From assembly GCA_016280915.1 (NCBI GenBank), contig JAEEHQ010000081.1:1-32186 (forward strand): a DNA stretch of 32,186 nucleotides, read 5' to 3'. Below, piece by piece: positions 22,787 through 31,851 of this stretch. This stretch comes from Bacteroidales bacterium. GTDB taxonomy: Bacteria > Bacteroidota > Bacteroidia > Bacteroidales > P3. Under the pieces are notes generated by a model that saw only the letters and a list, made by a program, of their open reading frames with translations, had not been told where the DNA came from and did no database searches. How positions within the stretch are numbered: position 1 is the stretch's first letter; every line of letters begins with the position of its first letter. Position numbers and translations under genes: made by a program.

Positions 22787-24298
22787 ATGGGCGTAATAGC
22801 AAAACAAAGCATCCGGGGTGCCATTGCCAACTACCTCGGCGTTATCATCGGCGCCATCACCACTTTCTTCGTGGTCACCGACCTTCTCACTCAAGAGGAA
22901 ATCGGTCTCACCCGCGTCATGGTCGATGCCGCCATGCTCTTCTCCGGCCTCGCCCAGTTGGGCACCAATGCCTCTATCCTCAAGTTCTATCCTCGCTTCT
23001 GCGACCCCGACAGCCGCGACCACGGTTTCTTTGGCTGGACACTCATCCTCCCCTTCCTTGGATTTCTCATCATTGCGGCCCTTTTCTTCCTATTCAAAGA
23101 GAGCATCATCGGCTTCTACGCTGAGAAATCGCCTCTCTTGGTCAACTATGCCTACTTGGTGCTCCCCCTCACCTTCTTCATGCTCTACATGACGGTCTTT
23201 GAGACCAATGCCAGCGTCTTGTTACACATCGCCCTGCCCAAGTTCGTACGCGAGGTAGTCATTCGCCTCCTCAACCTAGTAGCCTATCTGCTCTATGGCC
23301 ACCATCTCATCTCCCTCGACCTTTTCGTCATCCTCTTCTGCTCCTCCTATGCCATCGCCACAGTCATCAACTTCTGCTACCTCCTCACCCTCCGCCGCAT
23401 TAGCTTCAAGCTCGACTGGCAATTCATCAACAAAAGCCTCTTCCGACAGGTGGCCACCTACACTTTAGTCATGACCGCCGCAGTCCTTGCTGGCAATGTC
23501 AAACTCTTCAATACCATCTTCCTCGCCCACCAAACCCTTGCTCTTGCCGGCATCTACACCATTGCCAACTACATTGCCAACGTCATCGAAATCCCTTATC
23601 GCTCCCTCGGTGCCATCTCCAGCCCAGTCATATCCCAGGCTGTCGCCAACAACGACCTCCACGAAGTCAACCGCCTCGGCCAGCAGGTCTCCCTCCATCA
23701 GCTGTTGGTGGCCAGCATGCTGCTCTTTTTCATCTGGATTAACCTCGAACCCCTCTTTGCCATCATTCCCAACGGCCAGGAGTACATCTCGGGCATCGGT
23801 GTAGTTCTCTTCCTTGGCATTGCCAACATACTCAACTCCACTTTCTGCATCGCCACCAATATCCTCAACTTCTCCAAGCAGTACGCCTTCTCACTCCTTT
23901 TTATCGTCCTCCTCACCGCCTCTGCCATCCTGCTCAACCTTTGGCTCATACCCCGCTGGAGTCTCACAGGCTCTGCCTGTGCCACCCTCTTTGCCTATAT
24001 TATTTATTTCATCCCCCTCCTCACTTTCCTCTGGCGCCGCCTCGGTGTTACCCTCTTCTCCACCAAACAGCTGTGGATCGTCCTCCTCACCCTCTGCCTC
24101 TTTGGACTTAACTTCCTCTGGGGCTGGCTTCTCTCGCCCCTTTTTACCCACCTTGGCAGCGGACTCCTACCTACTCTCCTTCAGGCACTCATCCGCACCC
24201 TTTTCTTTGCCATCATCGCCTACCTTGCTATCCGTCGCCTCCACATCTCCCCCGAGGTCGATGTCCTCCTCAGCAAGCTCCAACTTTCCAAACGCTAA
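22787..24298 (+). CDS. Polysaccharide flippase (Wzx/MOP superfamily)
   Basis: The product has 503 residues with about 14 hydrophobic helices spread over its length and short charged loops. The N-terminus (MGVIAKQSIRGAIANYLGVIIGAITTFFVV, outlined) and the segment EEIGLTRVMVDAAMLFSGLAQLGTNASILKF match the polysaccharide biosynthesis/MOP exporter family. These proteins flip lipid-linked glycans across the inner membrane. A second family-typical region, GIYTIANYIANVIEIPYRSLG, lies near residues 255-280. No glycosyltransferase or polymerase genes are adjacent, so the substrate cannot be inferred; an orphan exporter serving O-antigen, capsule or exopolysaccharide synthesis elsewhere is possible. 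The sense strand is strongly C-rich, which creates long shadow frames. The fold-back element lies just upstream of its promoter. Confidence 0.87.
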   Translation: MGVIAKQSIRGAIANYLGVIIGAITTFFVVTDLLTQEEIGLTRVMVDAAMLFSGLAQLGTNASILKFYPRFCDPDSRDHGFFGWTLILPFLGFLIIAALFFLFKESIIGFYAEKSPLLVNYAYLVLPLTFFMLYMTVFETNASVLLHIALPKFVREVVIRLLNLVAYLLYGHHLISLDLFVILFCSSYAIATVINFCYLLTLRRISFKLDWQFINKSLFRQVATYTLVMTAAVLAGNVKLFNTIFLAHQTLALAGIYTIANYIANVIEIPYRSLGAISSPVISQAVANNDLHEVNRLGQQVSLHQLLVASMLLFFIWINLEPLFAIIPNGQEYISGIGVVLFLGIANILNSTFCIATNILNFSKQYAFSLLFIVLLTASAILLNLWLIPRWSLTGSACATLFAYIIYFIPLLTFLWRRLGVTLFSTKQLWIVLLTLCLFGLNFLWGWLLSPLFTHLGSGLLPTLLQALIRTLFFAIIAYLAIRRLHISPEVDVLLSKLQLSKR

Positions 24299-24377
24299 CC
24301 CTCTCTCCTACCCCTCATTCACCATTTCATCCCCTAACACCCATACTTGTGGTTAGGTGTATTAGCTAACACCACTT

Positions 24378-24422
24378 GCTACTGGCAAATAATCCAAGTT
24401 GGCAGGTATTATGCTACTGGCA
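24378..24422. repeat. Two 10-bp direct repeats (GCTACTGGCA)
   Basis: GCTACTGGCA occurs at 24378-24387 and again at 24413-24422, 35 bp apart, in the space between two convergent genes. No function is evident. Confidence 0.4.
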
Positions 24423-24461
24423 TAAACAAAGCACAACAACCGCGTTGGCAGTTGTTGTGCT
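24423..24461 (-). terminator. Terminator of the sigma / anti-sigma / barrel operon
   Basis: Minus-strand AGCACAACAAC, a 10-nt loop, then GTTGTTGTGCT gives a perfect 11-bp stem (24430-24461) followed by TTGTTTATG. It lies about 20 nt after the stop at 24483. Confidence 0.8.
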
Positions 24462-24482
24462 CAACAAAAAGGCACGACCGCA

Positions 24483-25853
24483 TCAATCGTCACCCAACGA
24501 CAGGGCAACGCCCAGCTTGATAGGATAGACCTCTTTGTCCATGCCTGTGTTTACTGGGAGCATGGCCACCTGCAAGAAAGCGTATAGGTTTTGCCAACCA
24601 ATGCTCAGTCGGGCATCCATGCGGAATGGGTTCATTACCTTAGAGACATTGTCTCTATCGTTGAAATTGCCCCTGGGGTACTCGGCTTTATGCTTTAGTC
24701 CGGTATGTTTTCCATTGTAGTTTAGTCCCGGAATGGCGGCAAGGCCAATGAAGAAATTGCTGTTGCCAGGTTCCCAGCGTACCATTAGAGGAAGGGTGAC
24801 GTAGCGTGCCGTCAGCTTGGTGGACCACTGACCACCGTCGGCAGGATCCATTGGAGTAAAGGTCTGCATGGTCCCAGTATTGTCGTCCACCACGGCCACA
24901 TAGTCGTCGCTGAACTTATACACGTCGGAGCCGTAGCCCAAGCCTAAGCCCAGACGCCAGTTGTCTGAAACCATGGGATAGTAAACAGCCTCTAACTGAT
25001 AGGAAGAGAAGGTTGTTTGCAAGGCATAGCCTCCGTCCATTCTCATCAGCCCATTGAAAGGAGTGCTGCCCCAGTTGTGAAAGCCCCAAAGGAAGTCAAA
25101 ACGGAAGTCGTCTGTGATAGAACGGGCCACACGCTTTACCTCGGAAGTCTTAGTTTTGCCCAGCACGTCGTCGGTCATCGAAAGGAATTCTTCACCCGAG
25201 AAATTATAATCGGCTGTGCTTTCTGTTGTTTGCATATTATGAGCCGCCACATTAACCCTGCCGCGGTCCACCTCAGAAACGTAAAGTTTGTCACCCTTAC
25301 AATAAGTCACATTTACAAAGGCATAGTCCTCAGCACGTAGTCCTATCTCATCCACCACGCAAGGTGTCTTCAGCGACACAGTGGCGTAATCCTCACCTTT
25401 GAGAATGATGTAACGTGAGCGCAAAGTATCCACATCCTTGAGGGTGCTGACGTTCACCCTGCTATAATCATCTGCCAACACTGAGAGCTTTACCACCTTC
25501 GGAGGAAGCAACACTTCCACCTGCGTGTAGTCCTCGGTTTCAATCGAGACTGAGGCATCCATCTCCAAATGCATCCTGAACTTGCCAACTCCTGAAGCTG
25601 CTTCAATGTTTAAGTTCTTCAGGCCCTTGCCAGAAAGACGATACTCCAAGCCTTGGGGAACGCTTGGATCATTAAATTCCAGATAAGTAGCACTATCGTT
25701 CACAACCTCCACTTTGCAATAGCCTGAAAACTGAACTTTCTCCAAACCATTGAAATAGACACGGTGCACCTTCAGCGTGTCATCATTGCCTGCCTGGGCA
25801 CCCCATGCAGCCATCAGCAATGCTGCGAATAATAAAACTTTGGTTTTCATCAT
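24483..25853 (-). CDS. Secreted DUF2807/GIN-like repeat domain fused to an outer-membrane beta-barrel
   Basis: The product has 456 residues with a signal peptide (MMKTKVLLFAALLMAAWGAQA). Residues about 25-205 form a GIN/DUF2807-like region. It has recurring strands EDYTQVEV (107), DDYSRVNV (128), EDYATVSL (154), EDYAFVNV (175) and VDRGRVNV (195), at a spacing of 20-26, suggesting a beta-helix. The second half (about 245-456) has outer-membrane barrel features: ALQTTFSSYQLEAVYYPMV, WRLGLGLGYGSDVY, YVTLPLMVRWEP, and a final IKLGVALSLGDD strand. It is the last gene after an ECF sigma factor and an anti-sigma-like protein, and probably an envelope target or sensor of that module. Genes of this three-part layout recur in Bacteroidota; the function is unknown. 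Confidence 0.78.
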   Translation of the reverse strand: MMKTKVLLFAALLMAAWGAQAGNDDTLKVHRVYFNGLEKVQFSGYCKVEVVNDSATYLEFNDPSVPQGLEYRLSGKGLKNLNIEAASGVGKFRMHLEMDASVSIETEDYTQVEVLLPPKVVKLSVLADDYSRVNVSTLKDVDTLRSRYIILKGEDYATVSLKTPCVVDEIGLRAEDYAFVNVTYCKGDKLYVSEVDRGRVNVAAHNMQTTESTADYNFSGEEFLSMTDDVLGKTKTSEVKRVARSITDDFRFDFLWGFHNWGSTPFNGLMRMDGGYALQTTFSSYQLEAVYYPMVSDNWRLGLGLGYGSDVYKFSDDYVAVVDDNTGTMQTFTPMDPADGGQWSTKLTARYVTLPLMVRWEPGNSNFFIGLAAIPGLNYNGKHTGLKHKAEYPRGNFNDRDNVSKVMNPFRMDARLSIGWQNLYAFLQVAMLPVNTGMDKEVYPIKLGVALSLGDD

Positions 25854-25912
25854 AATATTTATTTAATTGTTATTATTGTCTCGTTTCATTCCCACTCAAA
25901 ATCTTTTATCCA

Positions 25913-26731
25913 TTATCTATCCGCCAATGCCAGTAGCTCGCCGCGGGTCTCGGCATAGGCCTGGTAGGCATAGTCGCGGATGGTGTTGCTCACGCGACTA
26001 CGCAGATTGCGCAAGCGGGTGCTCACTTTACCCTCCTCCACTCTATCCACCTCCTCCACAACGACATTAGAGGCCAACACGATGTCGGTATACTCAATCA
26101 CAAGGGTCTTGGTAGGCTCCTCCACTGCCACTGGTTCAGCCGAAGCCAACAACTGAGGGGCTGACTCATTGGCTGACTGGAGCATGGGGTCGGCGGATAT
26201 TTCGGATTGAATGGTTGGCTGGTCCTCGACAGGCATCTGCAACTCTGCCACATCAGCCACCGACTGTCTTTCCTCTGTCACACTGGGCATTGACACCTTC
26301 CGTACAGTCCTGACAGCCAACCGCGGCTTAGACAGAATCGAGGGGTCTGTTTTTTCTACAGTATCCGCTTCACCCTTAGGCTGTGTCGATGGATTGGAAA
26401 CCTCGGCTGGATGAAGGGCAGCAAGCTGTTGTGGGGTCTGGGACACCGGCCAAAACAGCCAAACTCCTCCCAACAAACCCACCAAACAGGCCGCCGCAAC
26501 CCACCGCCAGAGGGGCAGCACCTGCCTATCGTGGTGCAACAGGCTTTCTTTGTTGGGACAAGGAATGTGTGACTCGGTGAGCTTGAGGTCGGGGTCGTAC
26601 AGGGCCAACTCCTCGGCCAATTCGGGATGCTGAGAGGCAAAGGCCTCAACGGCTTCCCGCCCAGCAGCATCCAGTTCGCCCTCGGCATACTGGTAGAAGT
26701 ATAGCTCGTAGTTATCAGTTGTTATTGTCAT
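25913..26731 (-). CDS. Anti-sigma-factor-like single-pass membrane protein
   Basis: The product has 272 residues. The cytoplasmic N-terminus (about 1-72) contains YFYQYAEGELDAAGREAVEAF and FASQHPELAEELALYD. These resemble the zf-HC2-like helical region of anti-sigma proteins, but there is no zinc-binding H-x3-C-x2-C motif. One transmembrane helix lies at about 75-96 (WRWVAAACLVGLLGGVWLF). A long low-complexity, proline/glutamate/serine-rich periplasmic part of about 170 residues follows, ending LRNLRSRVSNTIRDYAYQAYAE. Its start overlaps the end of the ECF sigma gene by 17 nt, so the two are translationally coupled. The expected role is to hold the sigma factor at the inner membrane and release it on an envelope signal. 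That role is inferred from layout, not from conserved residues. Confidence 0.72.
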   Translation of the reverse strand: MTITTDNYELYFYQYAEGELDAAGREAVEAFASQHPELAEELALYDPDLKLTESHIPCPNKESLLHHDRQVLPLWRWVAAACLVGLLGGVWLFWPVSQTPQQLAALHPAEVSNPSTQPKGEADTVEKTDPSILSKPRLAVRTVRKVSMPSVTEERQSVADVAELQMPVEDQPTIQSEISADPMLQSANESAPQLLASAEPVAVEEPTKTLVIEYTDIVLASNVVVEEVDRVEEGKVSTRLRNLRSRVSNTIRDYAYQAYAETRGELLALADR

Positions 26732-27209
26732 AGCCTAATGCAATTAATGTTTTCTTTAATGAGACGCGGGCGCGGAATAGATAAACCGACACCTGCTTCT
26801 CGGTCAATGAAAGTATCTCGGCAATCTCTCTACAGCTATAGCCCTCCACATCTTTGAGTTCTATGGCGGCCTGCTGCACATGTGGCAAACGAGCCATGGC
26901 CTTGCGCAGCGCCTCTTGTAGGTCGAACCGTTCATCAGGTGCCACCGAGACAGCTGGTGTCAGCTGAGGGAGAACCCTTTGGTAGACCTGCTCACGGCGG
27001 TGGTGACTCATCAAGTGATTGTGTGCCACTGTCAACAAGTAGGCTTTGCCCTTCTCCACAGGAATCCGTTCACGGCACTCCCACAACGAAGCGTAGGCCT
27101 CCTGAACTGCGTCTTTCGACAGCTCCTCACCTCCGCCACAATGCACAGCAAAACGGTACACTTCGTCGGCCCACAAGCTCACCCCGTTGTTGTATTCTTT
27201 TTGAGTCAT
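26715..27209 (-). CDS. ECF-type RNA polymerase sigma factor
   Basis: The product has 164 residues, short but complete for this class. Region 2 (about 28-75) includes ELSKDAVQEAYASLWECR and GKAYLLTVAHNHLMSHHRREQ. Region 4 (about 103-158) includes ALRKAMARLPHVQQAAIELKDVEGYSCREIAEILSLTEKQVSVYLFRARVSL (outline), the usual helix-turn-helix that reads the -35 region. The N-terminal 25 residues are unusually short. It overlaps the anti-sigma-like gene by 17 nt. Its target promoters are unknown. A plausible self-target is its own promoter region, an A/T-rich stretch (27210-27300) in which I cannot identify a -7 element with confidence. Confidence 0.88.
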   Translation of the reverse strand: MTQKEYNNGVSLWADEVYRFAVHCGGGEELSKDAVQEAYASLWECRERIPVEKGKAYLLTVAHNHLMSHHRREQVYQRVLPQLTPAVSVAPDERFDLQEALRKAMARLPHVQQAAIELKDVEGYSCREIAEILSLTEKQVSVYLFRARVSLKKTLIALGYDNNN

Positions 27210-27243
27210 TTTTGCACTTTCTTGCTATATAAACGCGCAAAGC

Positions 27244-27294
27244 AAAAAAATACTACAGTTGAGGTATAATTTTTTTTTGAGAAAGCGCAACTGT
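27244..27294 (-). terminator. Weak terminator candidate or operator between the receptor and sigma genes
   Basis: Minus-strand ACAGTTG at one end and CAACTGT at the other form a perfect 7-bp stem across a 26-nt A/T-rich loop, followed by AGTATTTTTTT. The large loop makes it a weak terminator for the receptor gene upstream; it could equally be an operator palindrome for the sigma operon. Confidence 0.35.
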
Positions 27295-27382
27295 GGGACC
27301 AATAGAAACTACTACCCCTTGACAATCAGATATTTGGAATATGATTGGATTATCCTGAGGAACAAGAGCGTACCATATTTTT

Positions 27383-27402
27383 CAGCCTCTTATTCGAGGC
27401 TG
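27383..27402 (-). other. Hairpin with the receptor stop codon in its loop
   Basis: Minus-strand CAGCCTC-GAATAA-GAGGCTG is a perfect 7-bp stem. The TAA stop of the receptor gene sits in its six-base loop. A-rich sequence, not T-rich, follows, so it is not a rho-independent terminator in the direction of the gene. Confidence 0.5.
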
Positions 27403-29882
27403 ATGGCGTTGGGGGAGGAGCCGCCACCTTCTTGTGCCATACCGGCAAGTTCCATCTTTCCGAAGCGGAAGGTGATGCCCAAGGTAATGAAGCGCGAATT
27501 GTACTTGCGGTTGGAGGTGGTAGCATAGAAGGGGTTGACGATGCTGGAGTTCCAAGTACCCCAGTTGAAGATGTCGCTGACATTCAGTTTTACGGTCATG
27601 CGGCGGTCGAAGAAATCGGCATTAGCACCCAAGTCAACACCTTTTTCGCTTTGATTGATCCTGAAGACGTTCTGTGTGCTGCTGCGGTAGTAGGCGTTGA
27701 CAAAAAACTGGTAGTTTTTCCATAATTTTGCCCAGGCATTCAGACGAAGGCGGTAGCACCACATGCCGTTGCGATAGGCAGGCTGGTCAGGTCGGTAGGT
27801 GACATCGAGGGTGTCGTAGAAGAGGGAGGCATTGAAGCGTACATTGACAAAGGCACTGGGACGGTAGGTGACATGGGCATCGATGCCAGCATTATAGCTG
27901 CTGCCAATATTGATAGGCTTAGAGTAGGAAACCACGCGGTTGAAGAAGTCGCTATAGATAACATCAGTGAGGGCGCCCTTCGCGTTGATGTTTCCGGTGT
28001 AATAGGCCTGAAGGCCTACGCTACCGAACTTGTCGAAATACTTGTCCCACATGACCTCGATACGGTCCGAGTAACTGGCCTTGAGATAGGGGTTGCCGGT
28101 GGAATAGTCTTCGAGGTTGTAGGCCATGTAGGTGCTGAGGGACGAGGCGCTGGGATTGTTAGTTCGGTGGGTGTAGCTGAGGCTAAAATCGTGCATGTCC
28201 TTGGTGTGGTAGCTCAGATGGAGCGAAGGAGTGAGCGAGAGGAAGCCGGTGTCGATGTTGGAGGCCGGATCGTCGTAATAGTCAACGCGCTCGTAAGCGT
28301 ATTTGGTGCGGAGGCCTAGTTTGATGCTGAAGTTGCCAAAGCGACGAAGATAGGTGAGGTAAGCACCCAGGTCACGTGTATGGGAGATATAGTAGGCACC
28401 AAGGTATTCGCAAAGAACCCAGGAAGTGCTGTCCTGATGTATGTTGAGGGTGTCGAAAATGTCGTGGGTGATCTCACGACCGAAGTCAAACTCCACGCCT
28501 GCCTGCAGCTCGTTGGCGTAGTTCTTAGTGTCCTTGTTGCGCTGGCCAAAGGGGAGTGTGTAGTTGACCTCGAAACCATTGTTATAATCGGAGCCGAGAT
28601 CTTTAAACTCATAAACAATATCCTCAGCAGGCTGCCAACTGTAGCTGCGAAGGTAGAAATAGTGGCGGTTGCTGGCCCAGCTGTTGACATTGTATGAGAA
28701 AGAGATCTTGTGTCCGGTACTGTCATCGAACTTGTGGGTGTACCAGGCTCCACCATAGAAACCACCGCCAGGTCGGTCGGGGAAACCATCGGTCCAGGAG
28801 CTGTCGCGATAGTCGAAATTGCTGAAGGGCTGAGTGCCATCCAGCCGCTCGTAGCGGGAAGTGGTGTGGGTGTTGAACCACTTGTTCCAGTAGGGGTAGG
28901 TGCCAAAATAGGCAGAGATGTCATTGCACTTGTTGATGGTGTAATTGAAGTGACCACCGAGATAGGTGTTGATGGTACGGTCGTCGCTAATGGTGGAATA
29001 ACTTTCCTTGCGCACAGTGTCGCCATGGGGGTCAAGCATGACGGTGGTGCCGTCGCCATGCATGTTCCTGCCGTCATAGCCGACGTTGGCATAGATGTTA
29101 AAGTTGATTTTCTCGTTGGAGAAGACGTAGGATACCCATGGGGTAATCTCAGGCCGGCTGGAGGCGTTAAGACCAAAGCTGACGAACTCGTTGCGCTTGA
29201 CAGCATTGTTGGTGACGATGTTCACCACCGGGGTGCCGCCGCCATAGCGGGCGCTGGGGTTGGTGATAACCTCTATTTTCTCTATACTGTTGGCGGGGAG
29301 GGTACGGATATACTGCTTGAGGCTCTCACCACTCATGTGGCTGGGCTTGTCGTTAATCCAAACATCGACACTCTCGGTGCCGCGGAGGGTGATATTGCCG
29401 TCAGCATCCACCTCCACACCGGGGGCATTTTGTAATGCATCACTGGCGGTACCGGTTTGGATGCTGGGGTCGTCGGTAGTACTATAGATATGTTTCTCTC
29501 CATCCATGGTGTAGAGAGGTTTCTCTGCCACCACCTCAACCTCCTTGAGGGTGGTGCCGGGACGGAGGGCTATGGTCCCGAGGTCGAGGTTGCCAGTAAC
29601 CTGCGTGACCTGAGTCCATCGTTCATAGCCCACCATGGTGACCATCATAAGATACTGTCCGGGTGCAACATCCTTTATCTCAAAACGGCCTTCGGGGCCA
29701 GTGGTGGCGCCACGCATAAAAAGGGTATCGCGCTGACGGTATAGGGCAGCATTGACATAAGGCATTTTCTCGCCCGACTTGCGGTCGGTTATGATGCCTT
29801 TGACGGTGTAGGTTTGAGCCATGGCAGAACTGCCAAGAAAGAAGATGGAAAGTAACAATAATAGCGTAAGTGATTGTTTCAT
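27390..29882 (-). CDS. TonB-dependent-receptor-like outer-membrane beta-barrel protein
   Basis: The product has 830 residues. A Sec signal peptide (about 1-22, ending SAMAQ) is followed by a carboxypeptidase-regulatory-like domain (about 24-105; VKGIITDRKSGEKMPYVNA, GRFEIKDVAPGQYLMMV). A plug domain (about 115-225) contains TASDALQNAPGVEVD, GTESVDVWINDKPSHM and NSIEKIEVITNPSARYGG. The remainder is a beta-barrel of the OMP_b-brl_3 (PF14905-like) type, ending TLGITFRFGKMEL plus an 18-residue tail. Such proteins resemble SusC-type receptors, but no SusD partner or glycoside hydrolase is nearby. The substrate is unknown. It is separate from the ECF sigma operon downstream, though a target relation is possible. 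TATACTTT about 20 nt before the ATG is a poor promoter match. Confidence 0.85.
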   Translation of the reverse strand: MKQSLTLLLLLSIFFLGSSAMAQTYTVKGIITDRKSGEKMPYVNAALYRQRDTLFMRGATTGPEGRFEIKDVAPGQYLMMVTMVGYERWTQVTQVTGNLDLGTIALRPGTTLKEVEVVAEKPLYTMDGEKHIYSTTDDPSIQTGTASDALQNAPGVEVDADGNITLRGTESVDVWINDKPSHMSGESLKQYIRTLPANSIEKIEVITNPSARYGGGTPVVNIVTNNAVKRNEFVSFGLNASSRPEITPWVSYVFSNEKINFNIYANVGYDGRNMHGDGTTVMLDPHGDTVRKESYSTISDDRTINTYLGGHFNYTINKCNDISAYFGTYPYWNKWFNTHTTSRYERLDGTQPFSNFDYRDSSWTDGFPDRPGGGFYGGAWYTHKFDDSTGHKISFSYNVNSWASNRHYFYLRSYSWQPAEDIVYEFKDLGSDYNNGFEVNYTLPFGQRNKDTKNYANELQAGVEFDFGREITHDIFDTLNIHQDSTSWVLCEYLGAYYISHTRDLGAYLTYLRRFGNFSIKLGLRTKYAYERVDYYDDPASNIDTGFLSLTPSLHLSYHTKDMHDFSLSYTHRTNNPSASSLSTYMAYNLEDYSTGNPYLKASYSDRIEVMWDKYFDKFGSVGLQAYYTGNINAKGALTDVIYSDFFNRVVSYSKPINIGSSYNAGIDAHVTYRPSAFVNVRFNASLFYDTLDVTYRPDQPAYRNGMWCYRLRLNAWAKLWKNYQFFVNAYYRSSTQNVFRINQSEKGVDLGANADFFDRRMTVKLNVSDIFNWGTWNSSIVNPFYATTSNRKYNSRFITLGITFRFGKMELAGMAQEGGGSSPNAISLE

Positions 29883-29981
29883 TATTTCGTATTTTTAAAG
29901 TATAATAATAAACGAAAAAAAACTCATTTTAGTATAGACAACCTCCCAAAATTATCACGAAAGGGTACGAACCCATCTAGT

Positions 29982-30033
29982 GAAAAAACAAAGCACCTCG
30001 ACAAGGCAGAAGAGACTGCTATGCCGAGGTGCT
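29982..30033 (-). terminator. Terminator downstream of the decayed T9SS gene
   Basis: Minus-strand AGCACCTCG (30025-30033), a 24-nt loop with an inner GCA/TGC pairing, then CGAGGTGCT (29992-30000) and TTGTTTTTTC. The stem is a perfect 9 bp. It lies about 25 nt after the stop at 30057. Confidence 0.75.
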
Positions 30034-30056
30034 GCAACCAATATCTCAAGAATGTG

Positions 30057-31630
30057 CTATTGGATAATGAGCTTACGAACTGGGCCATTGGGGGTATCGG
30101 CCAGACGGACGAAGTAAACTCCCGATAACAAGTGGTTCACAGACAACGTTGTGGGCAGAGATGGCCCCACCGAACAGCGCAACACCTCGCGACCCTGGCT
30201 TGTCATGTTGCCAGCAAAGACCTGCATAAGGTGGGAGGGGGCGACATAGTCGGTGCTGGAGTTGAACTGCGTCTTGGAGGTATTGCCTAGGTACACCACT
30301 TCCGGGGTGGTGTCTATCTGGTAGGAGTCGGTCATCAGAAAGGTGATGCCCGTAAGTGTGTCGGCTGTGCCCAACTCGGAAGCAAGGTATATTTGTTGGG
30401 AGTAGCTGTTGTTGATGCTATAGCTCACGGGGAGGCTGGCATGGGTCGCAGCGGAGTCGGCCACCCACAAAGAGCAAGAGTGGGTATATGCCGAGCTCCC
30501 AACCATGCCGACACTGTCGAAGCAATGGGTCACCACACGATAGTCTTAGCGGGTATCGGGAGTTAGGTCGTAGAGGAAATAATGACGGTCATAAATGGTG
30601 TCGGTAAGCCACGTTGTGTCGGTGGAACGTCGGTAAGCCACACTATAGGCCGTCACGGGTTCGCCATCGGAAGGGGCATCCCAACTCAACGCCATGGAGC
30701 GGTAGCCGCTCACAGCCTGTAAGTTCCTAACTCCTCCGCAGTCGGGATTGGTCACAAACGAAATGGTCGCCTCCATACTGACATCACTCCCACAATCGGC
30801 TGTCACCCACGCATAATAGCGCGTGTTGCCTGCCAGAGAGCCGAAGGTGTGAGAGGCGTTGCCCACGGCCACGAAGCTACTATCGAAGGCATTGGCACGA
30901 TTGTTGGTAGTTGCAATATAACAATGGTAACCCACGGCACTGCTCGGTTCGCTCCAGGTCAGCGTGGCCTCACTATTGGTGATTCCAGAAAGGCGCAGAT
31001 TGGACACGGGGGTGCAAACCGAACGGCGGAAGATGGACAAGTCGTCCACCAATCCACTGCCCACGCTGGAGCCATTGGTGTAGGCAAACACCAAGTAACC
31101 GGTATCGGTAATGCTGAGGTGCGAGAAGTTCAAGTCCACGTAGGTGTAATCGTAGCAAGTGGGGATAGTGTCAATCCATTGCACTGTGCCAGAAAGGTTA
31201 GTTGTAAAACCCACGCGCATAAGTCCTGAGAGGGAGAGAGCCAGGTCGACATACCACATCGTCACCCTTACTTGATTCAGCGGCAATGGAATGCGCGGAG
31301 TGGCAATACGGGCCTCGCCAGAGGCTGAATTGAGGGCCAGCACCTGGTTGCCGCTGTGGGCATAGTAGACAATGTTGAAGGATAGGCCTCTCCCAGCAGG
31401 GTAGTCCAACAGGATGGGGCCTGATTAGACACATCGCTCTCAAAACCGGTTGAGTAGGGAAGCGACAAAGTGTAGGGTGGGTCGTTCAAAGGCTGACTGA
31501 ACTGCTACAACAAATGGGCAGCATGCTGCTGCGACAGCACTCTTGTTGGTGTGCTGCCCGCCATAAGGGATGGTGGCAACAACAGCAACAACGTCACCAA
31601 CATAATTCTTAGGGTAGTTTTCCTTTTCAT
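30057..31630 (-). pseudogene. Decayed secreted fibronectin-III / T9SS adhesin-like gene
   Basis: Read on the minus strand, an ATG at 31630 opens a signal peptide (MKRKTTLRIMLVTLLLLLPP...LMAGS) and runs to a TAG at codon 42 (31505-31507). The same frame then continues NDPPYTLSLPYSTGFESDV and SNQAPSCWTTLL. Near 31400 the sense continues in another frame with GRGLSFNIVYYAHSGNQVLAL, showing a frameshift. This frame has a jelly-roll-like region and fibronectin-III domains (NLRLSGITNSEATLTW, and LQAVSGYRSMALSWDAP) until a TAA at 30546-30548. After that TAA the sense resumes in frame as DYRVVTHCFDSVG, where the fold expects a Tyr. The end, HLLSGVYFVRLADTPNGPV and RKLIIQ, is a type IX sorting-domain tail, but the usual PNP strand is missing. 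At least three disruptions make function unlikely. Confidence 0.85.
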
Positions 31631-31851
31631 ATTGTAATATTGTTTAAGGATGTGCCACATGGCACTAATAATATAATATATTATGTACCACCACTAACAC
31701 AAACTTGCACCATCACATAATAATATACGAAAAGCATCGGTACAACCATCCAAATCATCCCATCCTTCGGGGTTGCTTGTCCCCAAAGTCTCGACCCTGC
31801 TGCCTACTCCTTGGCAAATGCTTAGGCAGTTCTTGCCTGTTGAGAAACAAA

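Noticed and set aside
22682..23023. 113-codon minus-strand frame upstream of the flippase
   Set aside because: Antisense to the flippase N-terminus, ending in the fold-back element; no family features.
19784..31507. Stop-codon reassignment to explain in-frame TAG, TAA and TGA
   Set aside because: The in-frame stops occur only in the RHS fragment and the FN3/T9SS gene, which also has a frameshift. Every other gene ends normally at these codons, and RF1 has its standard PAT and GGQ motifs.
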